Assembly (NCBI GenBank): GCA_030691985.1
Contig: JAUYDB010000171.1
Location: 1-13,871 of the forward strand
DNA length: 13,871 nt
From: Candidatus Omnitrophota bacterium
GTDB taxonomy: Bacteria; Omnitrophota; Gorgyraeia; 2-01-FULL-45-10
Direction: 5' to 3'
Shown here: piece after piece, positions 13,803-13,871 of the stretch
Position numbering within the stretch: position 1 is the stretch's first letter
Layout of the letters: each line of letters begins with the position of its first letter
The notes under the pieces: model-generated
What the model saw: the letters and a program-made list of their open reading frames with translations, nothing else
Told to the model about the DNA's origin: nothing
The model's database searches: none
Program-made: the position numbers and the translations under genes

Positions 13803-13871
13803 AGAAGATCAATAAAAATACTGAAAATAAGTCGTCTCTTCGCAGGCGAAGAATACTGTCAAGTATAAGAC
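13799..13871 (+). CDS. Start of gene after dnaG, possibly primary sigma factor (partial)
   Basis: An open frame begins with ATG overlapping the dnaG stop (ATGA) and runs off the window after 24 codons (MKKINKNTENKSSLRRRRIL, then SSIR). AAGGT at 13789-13793 is a suitable ribosome site. The residues are strongly basic and do not identify the family. In many bacteria dnaG is followed by rpoD in the macromolecular synthesis operon, so sigma factor RpoD is the best guess, from position only. Confidence 0.55.
   Translation, partial: MKKINKNTENKSSLRRRRILSSIR

Overview
The window looks like chromosomal DNA of a Gram-negative-type, uncultivated bacterial lineage. The style (type IV pilus ATPase array with a stand-alone MshEN protein, a TIGR03960-type radical SAM gene, a NIF3-like gene before dnaG, mid-range GC, frequent ATA/AGG codons) reminds me most of Candidatus Omnitrophota (OP3). 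That placement is inference from memory, not proof. All recognisable genes lie on the + strand.

Layout. Positions 1-246 hold no gene but carry two palindromic repeat elements: a double hairpin (40-130) and a perfect 20-bp inverted repeat (156-211). The first gene is a B12-binding-domain/radical SAM protein of TIGR03960 type (247-2001). A near-consensus sigma-70 promoter overlapping its stop codon starts the next unit, a membrane HAMP-GAF-GGDEF protein (2101-3516). Then comes a type IV pilus motor block: pilT retraction ATPase (3695-4759), a small stand-alone MshEN protein (4762-5211), two tandem pilB-type extension ATPases (5336-7075 and 7075-8811) and the platform protein pilC (8813-10027). 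A second strong promoter (10133-10161) drives a cvpA-family membrane gene (10189-10800). The last block is a NIF3/DUF34-family gene (10994-11950), dnaG primase (11988-13802), and the first 24 codons of a gene overlapping dnaG by 4 nt (13799 to the edge), by position most likely the primary sigma factor.

How it fits together. PilB, PilC and PilT are the extension motor, platform and retraction motor of a type IV pilus or related system; pilins, secretin and alignment proteins are not in the window. MshEN domains are known c-di-GMP receptors and the GGDEF protein next door would be the natural producer. On reading the residues, however, the GGDEF protein has lost key metal- and guanine-contacting positions and the three MshEN domains have lost parts of the RLG ligand motif, so the nucleotide circuit appears altered or decayed. 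This is the most interesting protein-level signal.

The most interesting DNA-level signal is a set of inverted repeats whose arms are made of iterated 7-bp units. One sits in each of the three large gaps around the pilus block (3530-3670, 5209-5305, 10029-10103). The last two share a 36-37 nt left end, and in one case that end supplies the stop codon of the preceding gene. An in-frame 8-bp tandem repeat (773-810) inside the radical SAM gene is a related oddity. I saw no RNA genes, CRISPR array or complete transposon.
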